Below are positions 15,253 through 23,818 of a stretch of 61,947 nucleotides of DNA, piece after piece. The notes under the pieces are model-generated. The model saw only the letters and a program-made list of their open reading frames with translations. It had not been told where the DNA came from and did no database searches. Each line of letters starts with the position of its first letter. The stretch's first letter is position 1. The DNA comes from an uncultured Oscillospiraceae bacterium (GTDB taxonomy: Bacteria > Bacillota > Clostridia > Oscillospirales > Oscillospiraceae). The DNA lies in contig CAPGBJ010000071.1 in assembly GCA_948616425.1 (NCBI GenBank), positions 1 through 61,947 of the forward strand, read 5' to 3'. A program made the translations under genes and the position numbers.

Positions 15253-16461
15253 TTAAAAAATGTGCTTCTCTTTCAGTGCCGCAATCTCCTGGCTGCTGTA
15301 GCCCAGCTGCTGAAGGATCTCCTCATTGTGCTGTCCCAGCAGGGGCGCGGGACGACGGATCTCAGGCGGCGTCTCACTAAATTCAATGGGCGTTCCAATC
15401 GCCTTATAGGTGCCGGCCACCGGGTGTTCAATCTCCTTGATGATCCCGTTGTGAACCACCTGGGGATCTTTGGCCACAGCCTCGTAGTCGTTGACCTTGG
15501 CGCACCAGAACCCCACCTCCTGAAATACCTTGATCCAGTGTTCTGTATCCTGTTTCACCAACGCCCCCTCGAGAATGTCATGCAGCTTGTCCCGATCGCG
15601 CATCATGGTAGGCTTATCCGGCATCATTTCCAGCAGATTGTCAATCCCCAACAGGTCGCCCAGCGTTTTCACTTTCCACTCCGCATTCTCCACCATATTA
15701 GTAGAAAAGCACATCCAGCCATTTTTCGTCCGGTAGATGCCGTAGGGCGACTCCTGTAAAAAGTGCCCCGAGTGATTTTTGGGCCGCTGAGGCAGATTTC
15801 CAGTATTGAGATAGTAGGCAATCTCCTGTGACTGCATATGGATTCCGGAATTGAGCAGATTTACCTCCACCTTCTGCCCCCGGCCCGTCTCCCGGGCGCT
15901 GACCAGCGCCGCCAGCATCCCCACCGTCAGCAGCATCGAACTGTACATGTCCACCACGTAGATACCGCCGGAGATGGGGCGGCCATCCTGGTCAGGGCCC
16001 ACAATCGTAGTATACCCAGTTAAGCACTGCGCCAGCAGATCCTGGCCGGGCAGAGACGCGTAAGGCCCGCTGCTGCCGTAGCCCAGAGCTTCACAGTAGA
16101 CAATCCGGGAGTTAACTTTTTTGGCCTCCTCATACCCAAACCCCAGCTTATCCAGCGTGCCGGGCCGGTAATTGGTGACCACCACATCCACTTCCCTGAG
16201 CAGCTTAAACACAATCTCTTTCGCCTCTGGACTCTTCAGGTCCAGAGAGAGGCTGCGCTTATTCCGGTTCATCGCCAGGAAAAAGGGGCTCTCTCCACCC
16301 AGGCTCTCCTGCCGGAGGAATTCCCGGTTAAAATCCCCCTTTCCAGGGCGCTCAATGTTGATGACATCGGCGCCCAGGTCGCCCATGAGCTGCAGGGCAA
16401 AAGGAGCCTGGGCAAAATGGGTGAACCCTAAAATCTTAACGCCATCCAATGCTCCTGACAT
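15253..16461 (-). CDS. Class III CoA-transferase (CaiB/BaiF/Frc family)
   Basis: 402 residues. It shows the family's GADVINIERPGKGDFNR start, LDLKSPEAKEIVFKL, YRPGTLDKLGFGYEE, and the region with the catalytic Asp in GGIYVVDMYSS. The enzyme moves CoA between a donor thioester and a carboxylate and would activate the acid imported by the adjacent ABC system. Its ATG overlaps the stop of the MaoC gene in TAATG, so the two are translated together. Confidence 0.92.
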   Translation of the reverse strand: MSGALDGVKILGFTHFAQAPFALQLMGDLGADVINIERPGKGDFNREFLRQESLGGESPFFLAMNRNKRSLSLDLKSPEAKEIVFKLLREVDVVVTNYRPGTLDKLGFGYEEAKKVNSRIVYCEALGYGSSGPYASLPGQDLLAQCLTGYTTIVGPDQDGRPISGGIYVVDMYSSMLLTVGMLAALVSARETGRGQKVEVNLLNSGIHMQSQEIAYYLNTGNLPQRPKNHSGHFLQESPYGIYRTKNGWMCFSTNMVENAEWKVKTLGDLLGIDNLLEMMPDKPTMMRDRDKLHDILEGALVKQDTEHWIKVFQEVGFWCAKVNDYEAVAKDPQVVHNGIIKEIEHPVAGTYKAIGTPIEFSETPPEIRRPAPLLGQHNEEILQQLGYSSQEIAALKEKHIF

Positions 16462-16943
16462 TACGCATCCCCCTCGGCTTCCTGTCCGCCGAACGCTGAA
16501 CGGCGGCCGATATACTGCTTATCAACATAGAAAATGACCGTCTCCCCATGCTGATTGATCACGTTGACATTCCAGGTGATAACGCCAAACTGCTCGTTTT
16601 TGACGGTCTGTTCCACCACTTCGGTCTCACAGTGCACCGTGTCGCCGGGGTAGGTGGGCTTCACAAATCTGACCTTGTCCATGCCGTAGTGAATAGACGG
16701 GACCTTAGACGGCGTGATCTCTTTGGCAAAAAAGCCGTCCGCCACACACAGGATCAGATCTCCCTGAACAATACAGCCATGCACGGAAGGGTGCTTTTCG
16801 CAGTACTCCGCGTCCACATGAACGGGGTGCGTGTTGTCCGAGCAGCCAATGCACAGCCGGATATCCGCCTCTGTCATCGTGCGTCCGCTGGTGACCTGTT
16901 TTTGTCCAACCACAAAATCCTCAAAATACTTATAGCCTGGCAT
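16461..16943 (-). CDS. MaoC-like acyl-CoA hydratase/dehydratase
   Basis: 160 residues of the hot-dog fold. The R-specific hydratase signature is visible as CSDNTHPVHVDAEYCEKHPSVHGCIVQGDLIL, with the expected Asp and His, followed by KVRFVKPTYPGDTVHCETEV. Members hydrate enoyl-CoA or, as mesaconyl-CoA hydratases, remove water from hydroxyacyl-CoA. It sits between the CoA-transferase and FAD-oxidoreductase genes and probably acts on the CoA ester made by the transferase. Confidence 0.9.
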   Translation of the reverse strand: MPGYKYFEDFVVGQKQVTSGRTMTEADIRLCIGCSDNTHPVHVDAEYCEKHPSVHGCIVQGDLILCVADGFFAKEITPSKVPSIHYGMDKVRFVKPTYPGDTVHCETEVVEQTVKNEQFGVITWNVNVINQHGETVIFYVDKQYIGRRSAFGGQEAEGDA

Positions 16944-16971
16944 ATTCCATTACCTCCTTGTCTGTGTAACC

Positions 16972-18318
16972 TTAGGGGAGCAAGACATTCTGTCTGCGCA
17001 GCTGCTCCTGGACTTCTTGGACATTTACCTCCTTCACGTCCACCCCCTGCTTCACCGCCAGCGCGGCGGCAACGCCACAGGCTTCGCCCATGAGCATCGC
17101 AGTCGGAATCACCCGCAGCATCTCAATCGCGCCGAAGTCCCCGGAGATACAGCGCCCCGCCACCAGCAGACCCTTCACGGTCTTGGGCAGGAAGCAGCGG
17201 TAGGGGATCTCCTTGAGTCCGTCCGATACCTCGAATTTCTTATAGGGGGGCTGGGCAACCACCACCGTGTCATCAAAGTGGGCGCCGGCCATAAGCTCTT
17301 CCCGGGTAATCAGATACTCCCCATCCAGCATCCGGCTGCTGCGCACGCCGCACTGAGGCGCCGTATCAATCACAACCGCATGTTCAAAGCCGGGTACGTT
17401 CTTTCTGAAATACTCCATGGTCCGCATCATCGCCTGGCGAATTTCAATCTCGGTACGGGCCAAATCCTCAATATTCACCGCGCTGCCCTGGGTTGTGGTG
17501 TTAAACCAAACCACATTGTTGATACTGCTTCGCATGTAAAAGCCCATGGGCAGTTCTCCAAAGCTGTATCCGCCGCTACACCCCTTGATCGCTTGCAGGT
17601 CCTCTGTCACCTTGCGGGAGCGGTCTTCGTCGCTCAGGAAACGCTCAGCCGTCTCACAGTCCACATTGCCCACACGGAAAATTAAACCCAAAGGCAGGTT
17701 GCCGGTGTGGTAATTCTCCCCCGCGGTGTAGAACACATCTCCATCGCCGGTGCAGTCAATGACAGCCTTAGCCAAAACGGCCCGACGGCCCGACTTCGAC
17801 TCGAAAATAGCCCCCTTGACCACGCCGTCTTCCACATACGCCTTGCTGAACCAGGCGTGGAACAGCGGCTTCACGTTGGTCTCCAGCACCATCTCGTTTG
17901 CGACGCACTTCATCATCTCGGGGTCAATGACCGGGCTGTACCGGACAATCTTGTCCTCGCCGCCCGTGGAGCCATAGCGGCGCCACTTCAGAATCTGCTC
18001 GATATGATCCGATCCCCAGACCTCTTTGGGGGGCTCAATAATTCCATCCACCTTGCGCAGACGCTGGACAATCTCCTCCACCAGTCCCTTGATGATCAGA
18101 TTGCCTTTCCCGTCGCACAGGCAGTCCAACAGCAGCACATAGCCGCCTGTCGCCATCCCGCCCAGGTATCCATACCGCTCCATCAGAATTACTTGCGCCC
18201 CGTTGCGCGCCGCGCTCACCGCTGCACACAGCCCTGCAGGGCCGCCGCCGACCACCAATACGTCGGCCTGGGCATGTACGGGAATCTGTTGTTCCTGTTC
18301 TACAATAAACTGTTCCAC
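16972..18318 (-). CDS. FAD-dependent oxidoreductase
   Basis: 448 residues. An FAD-binding Rossmann motif near the start (ADVLVVGGGPAGLCAAVSAARNG) is followed by GYLGGMATGG, typical of the FAD_oxidored family that includes heterodisulfide-reductase-like and vitellogenesis-type dehydrogenases. A C-terminal block has VAGRCISGDFGAIEMLRVIPTAMLMGEACGVAAALA. It probably oxidises or reduces the imported substrate. I prefer the GTG at 18318, because GGGAGG precedes it by about ten bases; upstream TTG codons overlap that site. It is the first gene of the nine-gene operon. Confidence 0.88.
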   Translation of the reverse strand: MEQFIVEQEQQIPVHAQADVLVVGGGPAGLCAAVSAARNGAQVILMERYGYLGGMATGGYVLLLDCLCDGKGNLIIKGLVEEIVQRLRKVDGIIEPPKEVWGSDHIEQILKWRRYGSTGGEDKIVRYSPVIDPEMMKCVANEMVLETNVKPLFHAWFSKAYVEDGVVKGAIFESKSGRRAVLAKAVIDCTGDGDVFYTAGENYHTGNLPLGLIFRVGNVDCETAERFLSDEDRSRKVTEDLQAIKGCSGGYSFGELPMGFYMRSSINNVVWFNTTTQGSAVNIEDLARTEIEIRQAMMRTMEYFRKNVPGFEHAVVIDTAPQCGVRSSRMLDGEYLITREELMAGAHFDDTVVVAQPPYKKFEVSDGLKEIPYRCFLPKTVKGLLVAGRCISGDFGAIEMLRVIPTAMLMGEACGVAAALAVKQGVDVKEVNVQEVQEQLRRQNVLLP

Positions 18319-18357
18319 TGTGTTCAATCCTCCCAATGTAACTAATTGTAATGTTTC

Positions 18358-18371
18358 TGTAATCCGTTACA
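18358..18371 (-). promoter_or_regulatory. Operator-like palindrome at the oxidoreductase operon start
   Basis: TGTAATCCGTTACA has five-base arms TGTAA/TTACA. It lies just downstream of the -35 TTGACA (18403-18398) and -10 TAGTCT (18380-18375, 17-base spacer) of the minus-strand operon, where a LacI-type repressor would block transcription. A related GTAA..TTAC box is at 18533-18542 before the divergent regulator. Confidence 0.6.
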
Positions 18372-18374
18372 TAG

Positions 18375-18403
18375 AGACTATCACGACGCATTTACTTTGT
18401 CAA
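18375..18403 (-). promoter_or_regulatory. Promoter of the nine-gene transport/CoA operon
   Basis: Perfect -35 TTGACA (18403-18398), 17-base spacer, weak -10 TAGTCT (18380-18375). The leader to the GTG start is about 50 bases. Confidence 0.6.
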
Positions 18404-18485
18404 GATACGAATTTAATTTCCTATATTTTTCACAGTGATTTCCCCTTATTTTTGTGCATAACGACAGTCCATCCGGAATTGCCCC

Positions 18486-18542
18486 TTGACTTATTCAAGA
18501 TTTTTCCTTAAAATAGAGGTGTTGCAGGATATGTAACATTAC
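18486..18542 (+). promoter_or_regulatory. Promoter and operator-like box of the LacI-type regulator
   Basis: -35 TTGACT (18486-18491), 17-base spacer, -10 TAAAAT (18509-18514). GTAACATTAC at 18533-18542 shares the GTAA/TTAC arms of the site on the other side of the intergenic region, so the regulator probably also represses itself. Confidence 0.6.
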
Positions 18543-18563
18543 TGAAACAAGAGGTGCTGTTCT

Positions 18564-19577
18564 GTGAATATTAAAGACATTGCCGCATTGGCGGAAACCT
18601 CTGTCGCCACAGTATCCCGGGTCATCAACAACGACGACTACGTCTCAGAGGAGACCCGCAAACGGGTGCTTGAGGTCATCGAGGCATCGGGTTACAAGCC
18701 GAATCTGGTGGGGCGCGCCCTTCGCTCCCAGCGCAGCGGCAAAATCCTTGTCCTAATGCCTTCCATCTCCAACCCCTACTACTCCAGGGTTCTACAGGGT
18801 GTGGAGCAGCGGGCAAGCGCCAACGGCTATGACACACTCGCCTGTATTACCCACCGCACCTCCGCCTGCGAGTCCCGCTATTTAGACTTTGTCCGAACCA
18901 AGCAGGTGGACGGGGCAATCAGCTTCACCATTACTCTGCCCGAGGACAAGCTGGCGCGTTTTGCCGCAAAATACCCCTATGTCCAGTGCGGGGCACGGGC
19001 CTTCAGCTCCAAAATCTGCTACACCTGCATTGACAATGTGGCGGCCGCGGAGGAGGCCATCACACACTTTGTCAAAACCGGCCACTCCCGCATCGCCTTT
19101 ATCAACGGCGTCTTTGGTCGCCCCTATGAGCTCGACCGGGAGGAGGGATACCGCCAGGCCCTGCAAAAGCACGGCATTCCCTTCCGGGAGGAATATCTGC
19201 GCGGCTGTGATTACAACTACGCCTGCGGCTACGACGTCTGCAAGGAACTGATGGAACTACCCGAACCGCCGACGGCCGTCTTCACCTCCAGTGACCAGAC
19301 CGCGGCGGGGGTTGTCAAATATCTGCTCAAAACCGGCAAAACGCCGGGCAAGGATGTGGATGTGATTGGGTTTGATGGGACCTATCTCTCTGAAATCTGT
19401 ACCCCGTCCATCTCCTCCATTAAGCAGCCCGGCTATAATATGGGCAAAACCGCCTTTGACCTCCTCTATGAACAGATTACAGACCCCAATTTTGTGACAA
19501 AGCGGGTTGTCATGGGCCATACATTGGAACTCAGAGAGACCACCAGACCGCTGCCCGAGGAGTCGGCACAGCCCTAG
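18564..19577 (+). CDS. LacI-family transcriptional regulator
   Basis: 337 residues. The N-terminal helix-turn-helix and hinge are unmistakable: NIKDIAALAETSVATVSRVINNDDYVSEETRKRVLEVIEASGYKPN. A periplasmic-binding-type effector domain follows, with FTSSDQTAAGVVKYL and DVIGFDGTYLSEICTPSISSIKQP. The start is GTG at 18564 with AAGAGGTG upstream. It diverges from the FAD-oxidoreductase-to-transporter operon and probably represses it through the GTAA/TTAC palindromes until the imported compound is present. Confidence 0.94.
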   Translation: MNIKDIAALAETSVATVSRVINNDDYVSEETRKRVLEVIEASGYKPNLVGRALRSQRSGKILVLMPSISNPYYSRVLQGVEQRASANGYDTLACITHRTSACESRYLDFVRTKQVDGAISFTITLPEDKLARFAAKYPYVQCGARAFSSKICYTCIDNVAAAEEAITHFVKTGHSRIAFINGVFGRPYELDREEGYRQALQKHGIPFREEYLRGCDYNYACGYDVCKELMELPEPPTAVFTSSDQTAAGVVKYLLKTGKTPGKDVDVIGFDGTYLSEICTPSISSIKQPGYNMGKTAFDLLYEQITDPNFVTKRVVMGHTLELRETTRPLPEESAQP

Positions 19578-19969
19578 TGTGTCTCCCCAAAGATCAGAGT
19601 ATGTGGCGGCCAGTCTGTAAAATAAGTCTGCCACAGCAGCACTCCCACGCAGGCACGGAGCAGCTCCGGCCTCCCCGTCAGCCGATAGAGGCGCCGCCAA
19701 GTCATTACAAACTTGGCGGCGCCTGTGTTTTCTCCTCAGAGGACCAGCAGATCAAAGGCAAACAGAGATACGGCCACCCGACAGCCCCCAAATATGGAAT
19801 GCCCCTACTCCGGTTTTCCGTCTTTCAGCAGGCGGGAGAATGTCCTAGGGAGCTTACAAGATGAAAAAAATTCCAATTCATAATTCGACATTTTTCACAA
19901 TGCCAATTTTCATTGGCAGACAAATTTTGTCAAATGATATATCCTTCTTATTGAGAGGAGGTATTTAAA
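19578..19969 (+). other. Intergenic region with a terminator and inverted repeat
   Basis: No gene is supportable in these 392 bases. A terminator lies at 19690-19737. From 19860 the sequence is A/T-rich with a TGCCAAT/ATTGGCA inverted repeat (19901-19907 and 19912-19918), probably the control region of the XRE-type gene. Confidence 0.5.
19690..19737 (+). terminator. Terminator after the LacI-type gene
   Basis: Perfect 13-base arms (19690-19702 and 19711-19723) around an eight-base loop, then TGTGTTTTCTCCT. It lies about 110 bases after the stop codon. Confidence 0.8.
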
Positions 19970-20287
19970 TTGCAGAGATTTCACAACACTTGCGAAACTC
20001 ATCCCCATGTGACTCAGCTGCTAGACACAAAAATCTATACCAGAAGGAGGCGGATGAACATTTCTCAAAACGCCTTGGCAGATCAGGCTGGGCTCACGCG
20101 CAACTGCATTCAGCAAATAGAATGCCACGAACACCTGCCGCGGCTCTCCACGCTGTTCCACCTGATGAAAGCCCTCCAATTCAACGCGAAGGAGTCCAGC
20201 AGATTTATGGAGGAACTTCAGACCGCCTATGTCATGGACAAGCAGCTTCAAAGAGAAAGGGATGAAAGGCTTGAAACGATACCATGA
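19970..20287 (+). CDS. Small XRE-type helix-turn-helix protein
   Basis: 105 residues. A Cro/CI-like helix-turn-helix spans about residues 18-75: TKIYTRRRRMNISQNALADQAGLTRNCIQQIECHEHLPRLSTLFHLMKAL. The start is TTG at 19970, chosen because GAGAGGAGG lies eight bases upstream and no ATG fits better. It overlaps or abuts the following Spo0A_C-like gene, so the two are probably co-translated as a regulator pair of unknown target. Confidence 0.8.
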   Translation: MQRFHNTCETHPHVTQLLDTKIYTRRRRMNISQNALADQAGLTRNCIQQIECHEHLPRLSTLFHLMKALQFNAKESSRFMEELQTAYVMDKQLQRERDERLETIP

Positions 20288-20663
20288 GATGGAAACTTCT
20301 ATGACAGATATCTACGATTTGCTCTACCGTCTGGGCGTCACCGCAAATTATGTCGGTTTTTTCCACACATCCTATGCAATCATGCTGTGCATGGAGAATC
20401 CGGACAGACTGCTGCTGGTGACAAAGTGGCTATACCCAGAAGTAGCGCGGCAGTACAAGACAAATTGGAAGGCGGTAGAACGAAACATCCGATCCGCAGG
20501 CTGTATCATCTGGCGCGAAAACCGGCTTCTTCTGGAGGAGCTGGCCCGCAGACCGCTGGAACAAAGGCCCTGCACCGCCCAGCTGCTGTCCATTTTGTCC
20601 TCTGGCCTGTTCTCCCTGGCCGCCCATTCTCCCGAGGTCCACAGCCCATATGAGGCGGGATAG
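20262..20663 (+). CDS. Orphan Spo0A effector-domain-like protein
   Basis: 133 residues. The core (from MTDIYDLLYRLGVTANYVGF to LLSILSS) follows the Spo0A C-terminal DNA-binding domain: the GV.A...G pattern, then the recognition region KWLYPEVARQYKTNWKAVERNIRSA, which matches KVLYPDIAKKF.T...VERAIRHA of Spo0A. There is no receiver domain, so it cannot be phosphorylated like Spo0A. It overlaps the XRE-type gene. The start is uncertain: ATG at 20262, 20289 or 20304 are all possible and none has an ideal ribosome-binding site. It may compete for or modify 0A-box regulation. Confidence 0.72.
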   Translation: MKGLKRYHEMETSMTDIYDLLYRLGVTANYVGFFHTSYAIMLCMENPDRLLLVTKWLYPEVARQYKTNWKAVERNIRSAGCIIWRENRLLLEELARRPLEQRPCTAQLLSILSSGLFSLAAHSPEVHSPYEAG

Positions 20664-20888
20664 CCCATCCGTCACAGCCCCTTCCACCTCGCCCCATCAG
20701 GCGAAACCACACAACTCCTCGCCCTCCTCGGCGGTAAAAGGCAGAAAATTTTGATGGATATCCCACAAAATCTGTGCTAAAATATGCCTTGACACAGTCA
20801 TTTGCCCCAGTGCCTATCTGCTGACGTCTTCCCGTTCCCGACCCGAATTCCCTGTAATTTCCGCCTCGGGAGATAGAACCGCACAGAT

Positions 20889-22349
20889 ATGGGGAACTGC
20901 AAAAAATATGAGGAGGGCCTCGCTGTGGAGGAAAATTCACCCTTTTGGCGGTTAAACGGGCAGTTGTCCCTTTCCGATGTGTTGGATAATATTGATGTCG
21001 GCATTATCATATATGACGCGGCGGGCAACTTCCTATTTATGAACACTGTAATGGTCAATTGGCGCAACATCCCCCGACAGGAATACCTAAAAATGAACGT
21101 CCGAGATTTCTACAGTCTGCTGGATGTTTGTGTGTTTGATCTGGTGTGCCAGAAAAAGCAGCGGGTCAGTCGGATGCAGTACTACAAAAACATCCACAAA
21201 GGGGACCAGACGGTCCGCACCCGCATCGTCACGGGCACCCCTATTTTCGACGGAGAGGGAAACGTCAAATATGTGGTGATGATGCTACAGGACGTAGACG
21301 AGTTTGAAAATCGGCGCAAGAGCCTCTTAGAACAGCACAAAGTCCTGATCGAGTCTTCCGAGGTGAACGGTCCAAAGGACAGCGCAACGATGGTCGCCCA
21401 GAGCCCGGAGATGCTGCGGGTGCTCTCCATCGCCGATACGGTGGCCCCCATTGACCCCACCATTCTGCTGCTGGGGGAGTCGGGAAGCGGGAAAGAGGTA
21501 TTTGCCCACTATATCCACAGTCATTCTCAGCGCAGTAAAAAGCCCATGATTACGGTCAACTGCGCGGCCCTGCCGGAAAATCTCATCGAGGCCGAGCTGT
21601 TCGGCTATGAGAAGGGGAGCTTTACCGGGGCAGACCGCAGCGGGAAGGTGGGCCTGGTGGAGGCGGCAAACGGGGGCACGCTATTTCTGGATGAGATCAA
21701 CTCCCTGCCTCTGATCGTTCAGGGCAAGGTGCTGCGCATGATTGAGGAGAAGAGTGTTCGGCGGGTTGGCTCTAACAGCGCAAAAAAGGTGGACTTTCGC
21801 CTGATTGCCGCCACAAACGAGGACCTGCTAACCCTGGTCCGGGCGGGCCGGTTCCGGGAGGACCTCTATTACCGGCTGAACGTCATCCCCCTTGTGATCC
21901 CGCCCCTGCGCAGCCGCAGGGTGGATATCATACCGCTGAGCCTGCACTTTTTGCATTACTACTGCCAGCAGTACGGTTTGAAGAAAAATTTTTCAGACGA
22001 CGTGCTCAAACAGCTTCAGGCCTACCACTGGCCGGGCAACGTGCGTGAACTACGGAACGTTGTGGAGCGCATGGTGGTCATGACGCCCAACAGCACCACC
22101 GAGATCCGCAGCATCCCCCAGGAGATCCTCTGCGAGGATCTGGACGCCCCCGCCCTGCCCGACACCCCGCCGGTTCCGGCCCGGTCGGCCTCTGAATTGA
22201 CCCGGGAGCGGGTGATGGAGGCGCTGTCTGTCTGCCGGGACCGCAGCAGCGCCGCCGCCTACCTGGGGGTATCTCGGCGGAAACTGCAATACAAGATCAG
22301 AGAGTACGGTCTATCCCCGCGCTGCCGTTACGAGGACAAACCGTCGTAA
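20889..22349 (+). CDS. PAS-containing sigma-54-dependent activator
   Basis: 486 residues. A PAS-like sensor (about 25-140, VGIIIYDAAGNFLFMN) precedes an AAA+ domain with Walker A GESGSGKE at 196-203, the sigma-54 contact loop GSFTGA at 243-248 (usually GAFTGA) and LFLDEINSLP as Walker B. A Fis-type helix-turn-helix lies at the end (SSAAAYLGVSRRKLQYKIREYGL). It would turn on -24/-12 promoters in response to a small ligand or redox cue bound by PAS. Two such promoters, with a cluster of TGCAC repeats between them, lie about 4 kb downstream and are its likely targets. Confidence 0.94.
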   Translation: MGNCKKYEEGLAVEENSPFWRLNGQLSLSDVLDNIDVGIIIYDAAGNFLFMNTVMVNWRNIPRQEYLKMNVRDFYSLLDVCVFDLVCQKKQRVSRMQYYKNIHKGDQTVRTRIVTGTPIFDGEGNVKYVVMMLQDVDEFENRRKSLLEQHKVLIESSEVNGPKDSATMVAQSPEMLRVLSIADTVAPIDPTILLLGESGSGKEVFAHYIHSHSQRSKKPMITVNCAALPENLIEAELFGYEKGSFTGADRSGKVGLVEAANGGTLFLDEINSLPLIVQGKVLRMIEEKSVRRVGSNSAKKVDFRLIAATNEDLLTLVRAGRFREDLYYRLNVIPLVIPPLRSRRVDIIPLSLHFLHYYCQQYGLKKNFSDDVLKQLQAYHWPGNVRELRNVVERMVVMTPNSTTEIRSIPQEILCEDLDAPALPDTPPVPARSASELTRERVMEALSVCRDRSSAAAYLGVSRRKLQYKIREYGLSPRCRYEDKPS

Positions 22350-22357
22350 GATAGAAT

Positions 22358-22393
22358 AAGGAGGACCCTTCCTGGAGAAGGGCCCTCCTTTTT
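22358..22393 (+). terminator. Terminator of the sigma-54 activator gene
   Basis: Thirteen-base arms with one mismatch (22358-22370 and 22378-22390) around a seven-base loop, followed by TTT. Confidence 0.85.
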
Positions 22394-22457
22394 ATGGGCA
22401 GGCCGCAGACGGATCATGGTCAAACAGGCCCTATAGCAATCCACTTCTGCCCTGGGT

Positions 22458-23783
22458 TTACAGCAGGACAATGGGGGAAATGACGCACAGTACAGCCACC
22501 ATAATGACAAACAGAGGCCCGCCAATTTTGATGTAGTCGATGGGTTTATAGCCGGCAGGCAAAATCTGCATGTTGACGGCGGTGCCGATGTGGGAAGCAA
22601 TGGCCAGATTGGTCGTAGCGCCGATGAGGATGATAAACGGGAGAGGGCTGACCCCCAGGGTGGCCGCCATGGGGATAAAGATGGGTGAGAGCATGGCCGC
22701 AACGCTGCCATTCTGCATAAACAGGGTCAGCACACTGGACAGGACGATTAAGACGATCATCATGGTGGTCACAGAGGCACTGGAACCACCGAAAAGCCCC
22801 AACACCGTGTCGGCAATGATCTGGCCCGCACCTGACACGTCAATACCGGTGCCCAGGGCCGTCACCGCGCCGATCATAATCAGGATATCCCAATCCAGGC
22901 TGTTCAGCGTCTTTTTCACAGGGACGGCCCCGGATACAAACAAAATCATGGAACCCAGCATGGCGATATTGGCGATATTCAGATAATTTTTGAAGGGAGC
23001 AAACCCGCTGACAATAAAGCCGGCAATACACAGCAGCAGGGTTGCAACCGCCACGTTGCCCTTCCAGGCGGGAATATCCCGATAGGCACTGTCGTCCCCC
23101 TGGGCGGCTGTGGCGAAAGAGTTCCCCTCGTTGAAGTTGGGGCTCTCAGGCTTCAAGGCCCATTTCAAGATCGGATAGCCCACAGTGGCCCAGAAAATGA
23201 CTTGGATGATACACACAGGCCACATCACACGGGTCATATCAAACACGCCCATGCCGTTTTCAAAGCCAGGCGTACCCATCAAGATGGAGTTGGCAGTTAC
23301 CTGAGAAACGGAGCCGGTCAGGGTAGAACCACCCCCCACAATACAGGCAATACCGGCAGGCATGATGACCATTTTGGAGCGAATTTTGCCATTGGAGCCG
23401 GCTGCCACAGCGGCAATAATGGGCATCCACATGGCGATGGTACCGGAGTTGGACAGGAAGGCGGACATCAGGGTGCAGATGATGGTAATCAGGATGATAA
23501 AGCCCTTCTCATTCTGGGCAATTTTCAATCTGCCGATTTTAGAGCCCCATCGCTGGGCTACGCCGGTCTGGAACAGGGCGTCGCCCACCACCATCATACC
23601 GGCCACCATCACAATGGAGCTGCCGCCAAAGCCGGAATATATCTGCGCCAACTTCATCTCGGGGATCAGAATGCCCATAGCCAGGGCGCACAGACAGGCG
23701 GTGACGCTCATGGGGAATATGTTGGTGAAGAACAGCACCATGGTAATTGCGGTAATTATCAATGCAATCGTACTGGAAGCCAT
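22458..23783 (-). CDS. SLC13/DASS-type anion transporter
   Basis: 441 residues with about eleven to twelve membrane segments. The family features are two repeated halves, each with a re-entrant SNS/NGS-like turn: SAFLSNSGTIAMWMPII in the first half and LTLFMQNGSVAAMLSPIFIPMA in the second. Such permeases carry di- or tricarboxylates or other anions, often with sodium. It is the last gene of the thiolase operon and probably imports the substrate metabolised by the divergent CoA genes. The precise substrate cannot be deduced. Confidence 0.85.
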   Translation of the reverse strand: MASSTIALIITAITMVLFFTNIFPMSVTACLCALAMGILIPEMKLAQIYSGFGGSSIVMVAGMMVVGDALFQTGVAQRWGSKIGRLKIAQNEKGFIILITIICTLMSAFLSNSGTIAMWMPIIAAVAAGSNGKIRSKMVIMPAGIACIVGGGSTLTGSVSQVTANSILMGTPGFENGMGVFDMTRVMWPVCIIQVIFWATVGYPILKWALKPESPNFNEGNSFATAAQGDDSAYRDIPAWKGNVAVATLLLCIAGFIVSGFAPFKNYLNIANIAMLGSMILFVSGAVPVKKTLNSLDWDILIMIGAVTALGTGIDVSGAGQIIADTVLGLFGGSSASVTTMMIVLIVLSSVLTLFMQNGSVAAMLSPIFIPMAATLGVSPLPFIILIGATTNLAIASHIGTAVNMQILPAGYKPIDYIKIGGPLFVIMVAVLCVISPIVLL

Positions 23784-23818
23784 ATCTGTTTCTCCTTTTC
23801 TTCTCTTTTTAAAAATTA

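Noticed and set aside
14065..15759. 564-residue plus-strand open frame
   Set aside because: Complete antisense shadow of the LivK-type receptor and CoA-transferase genes.
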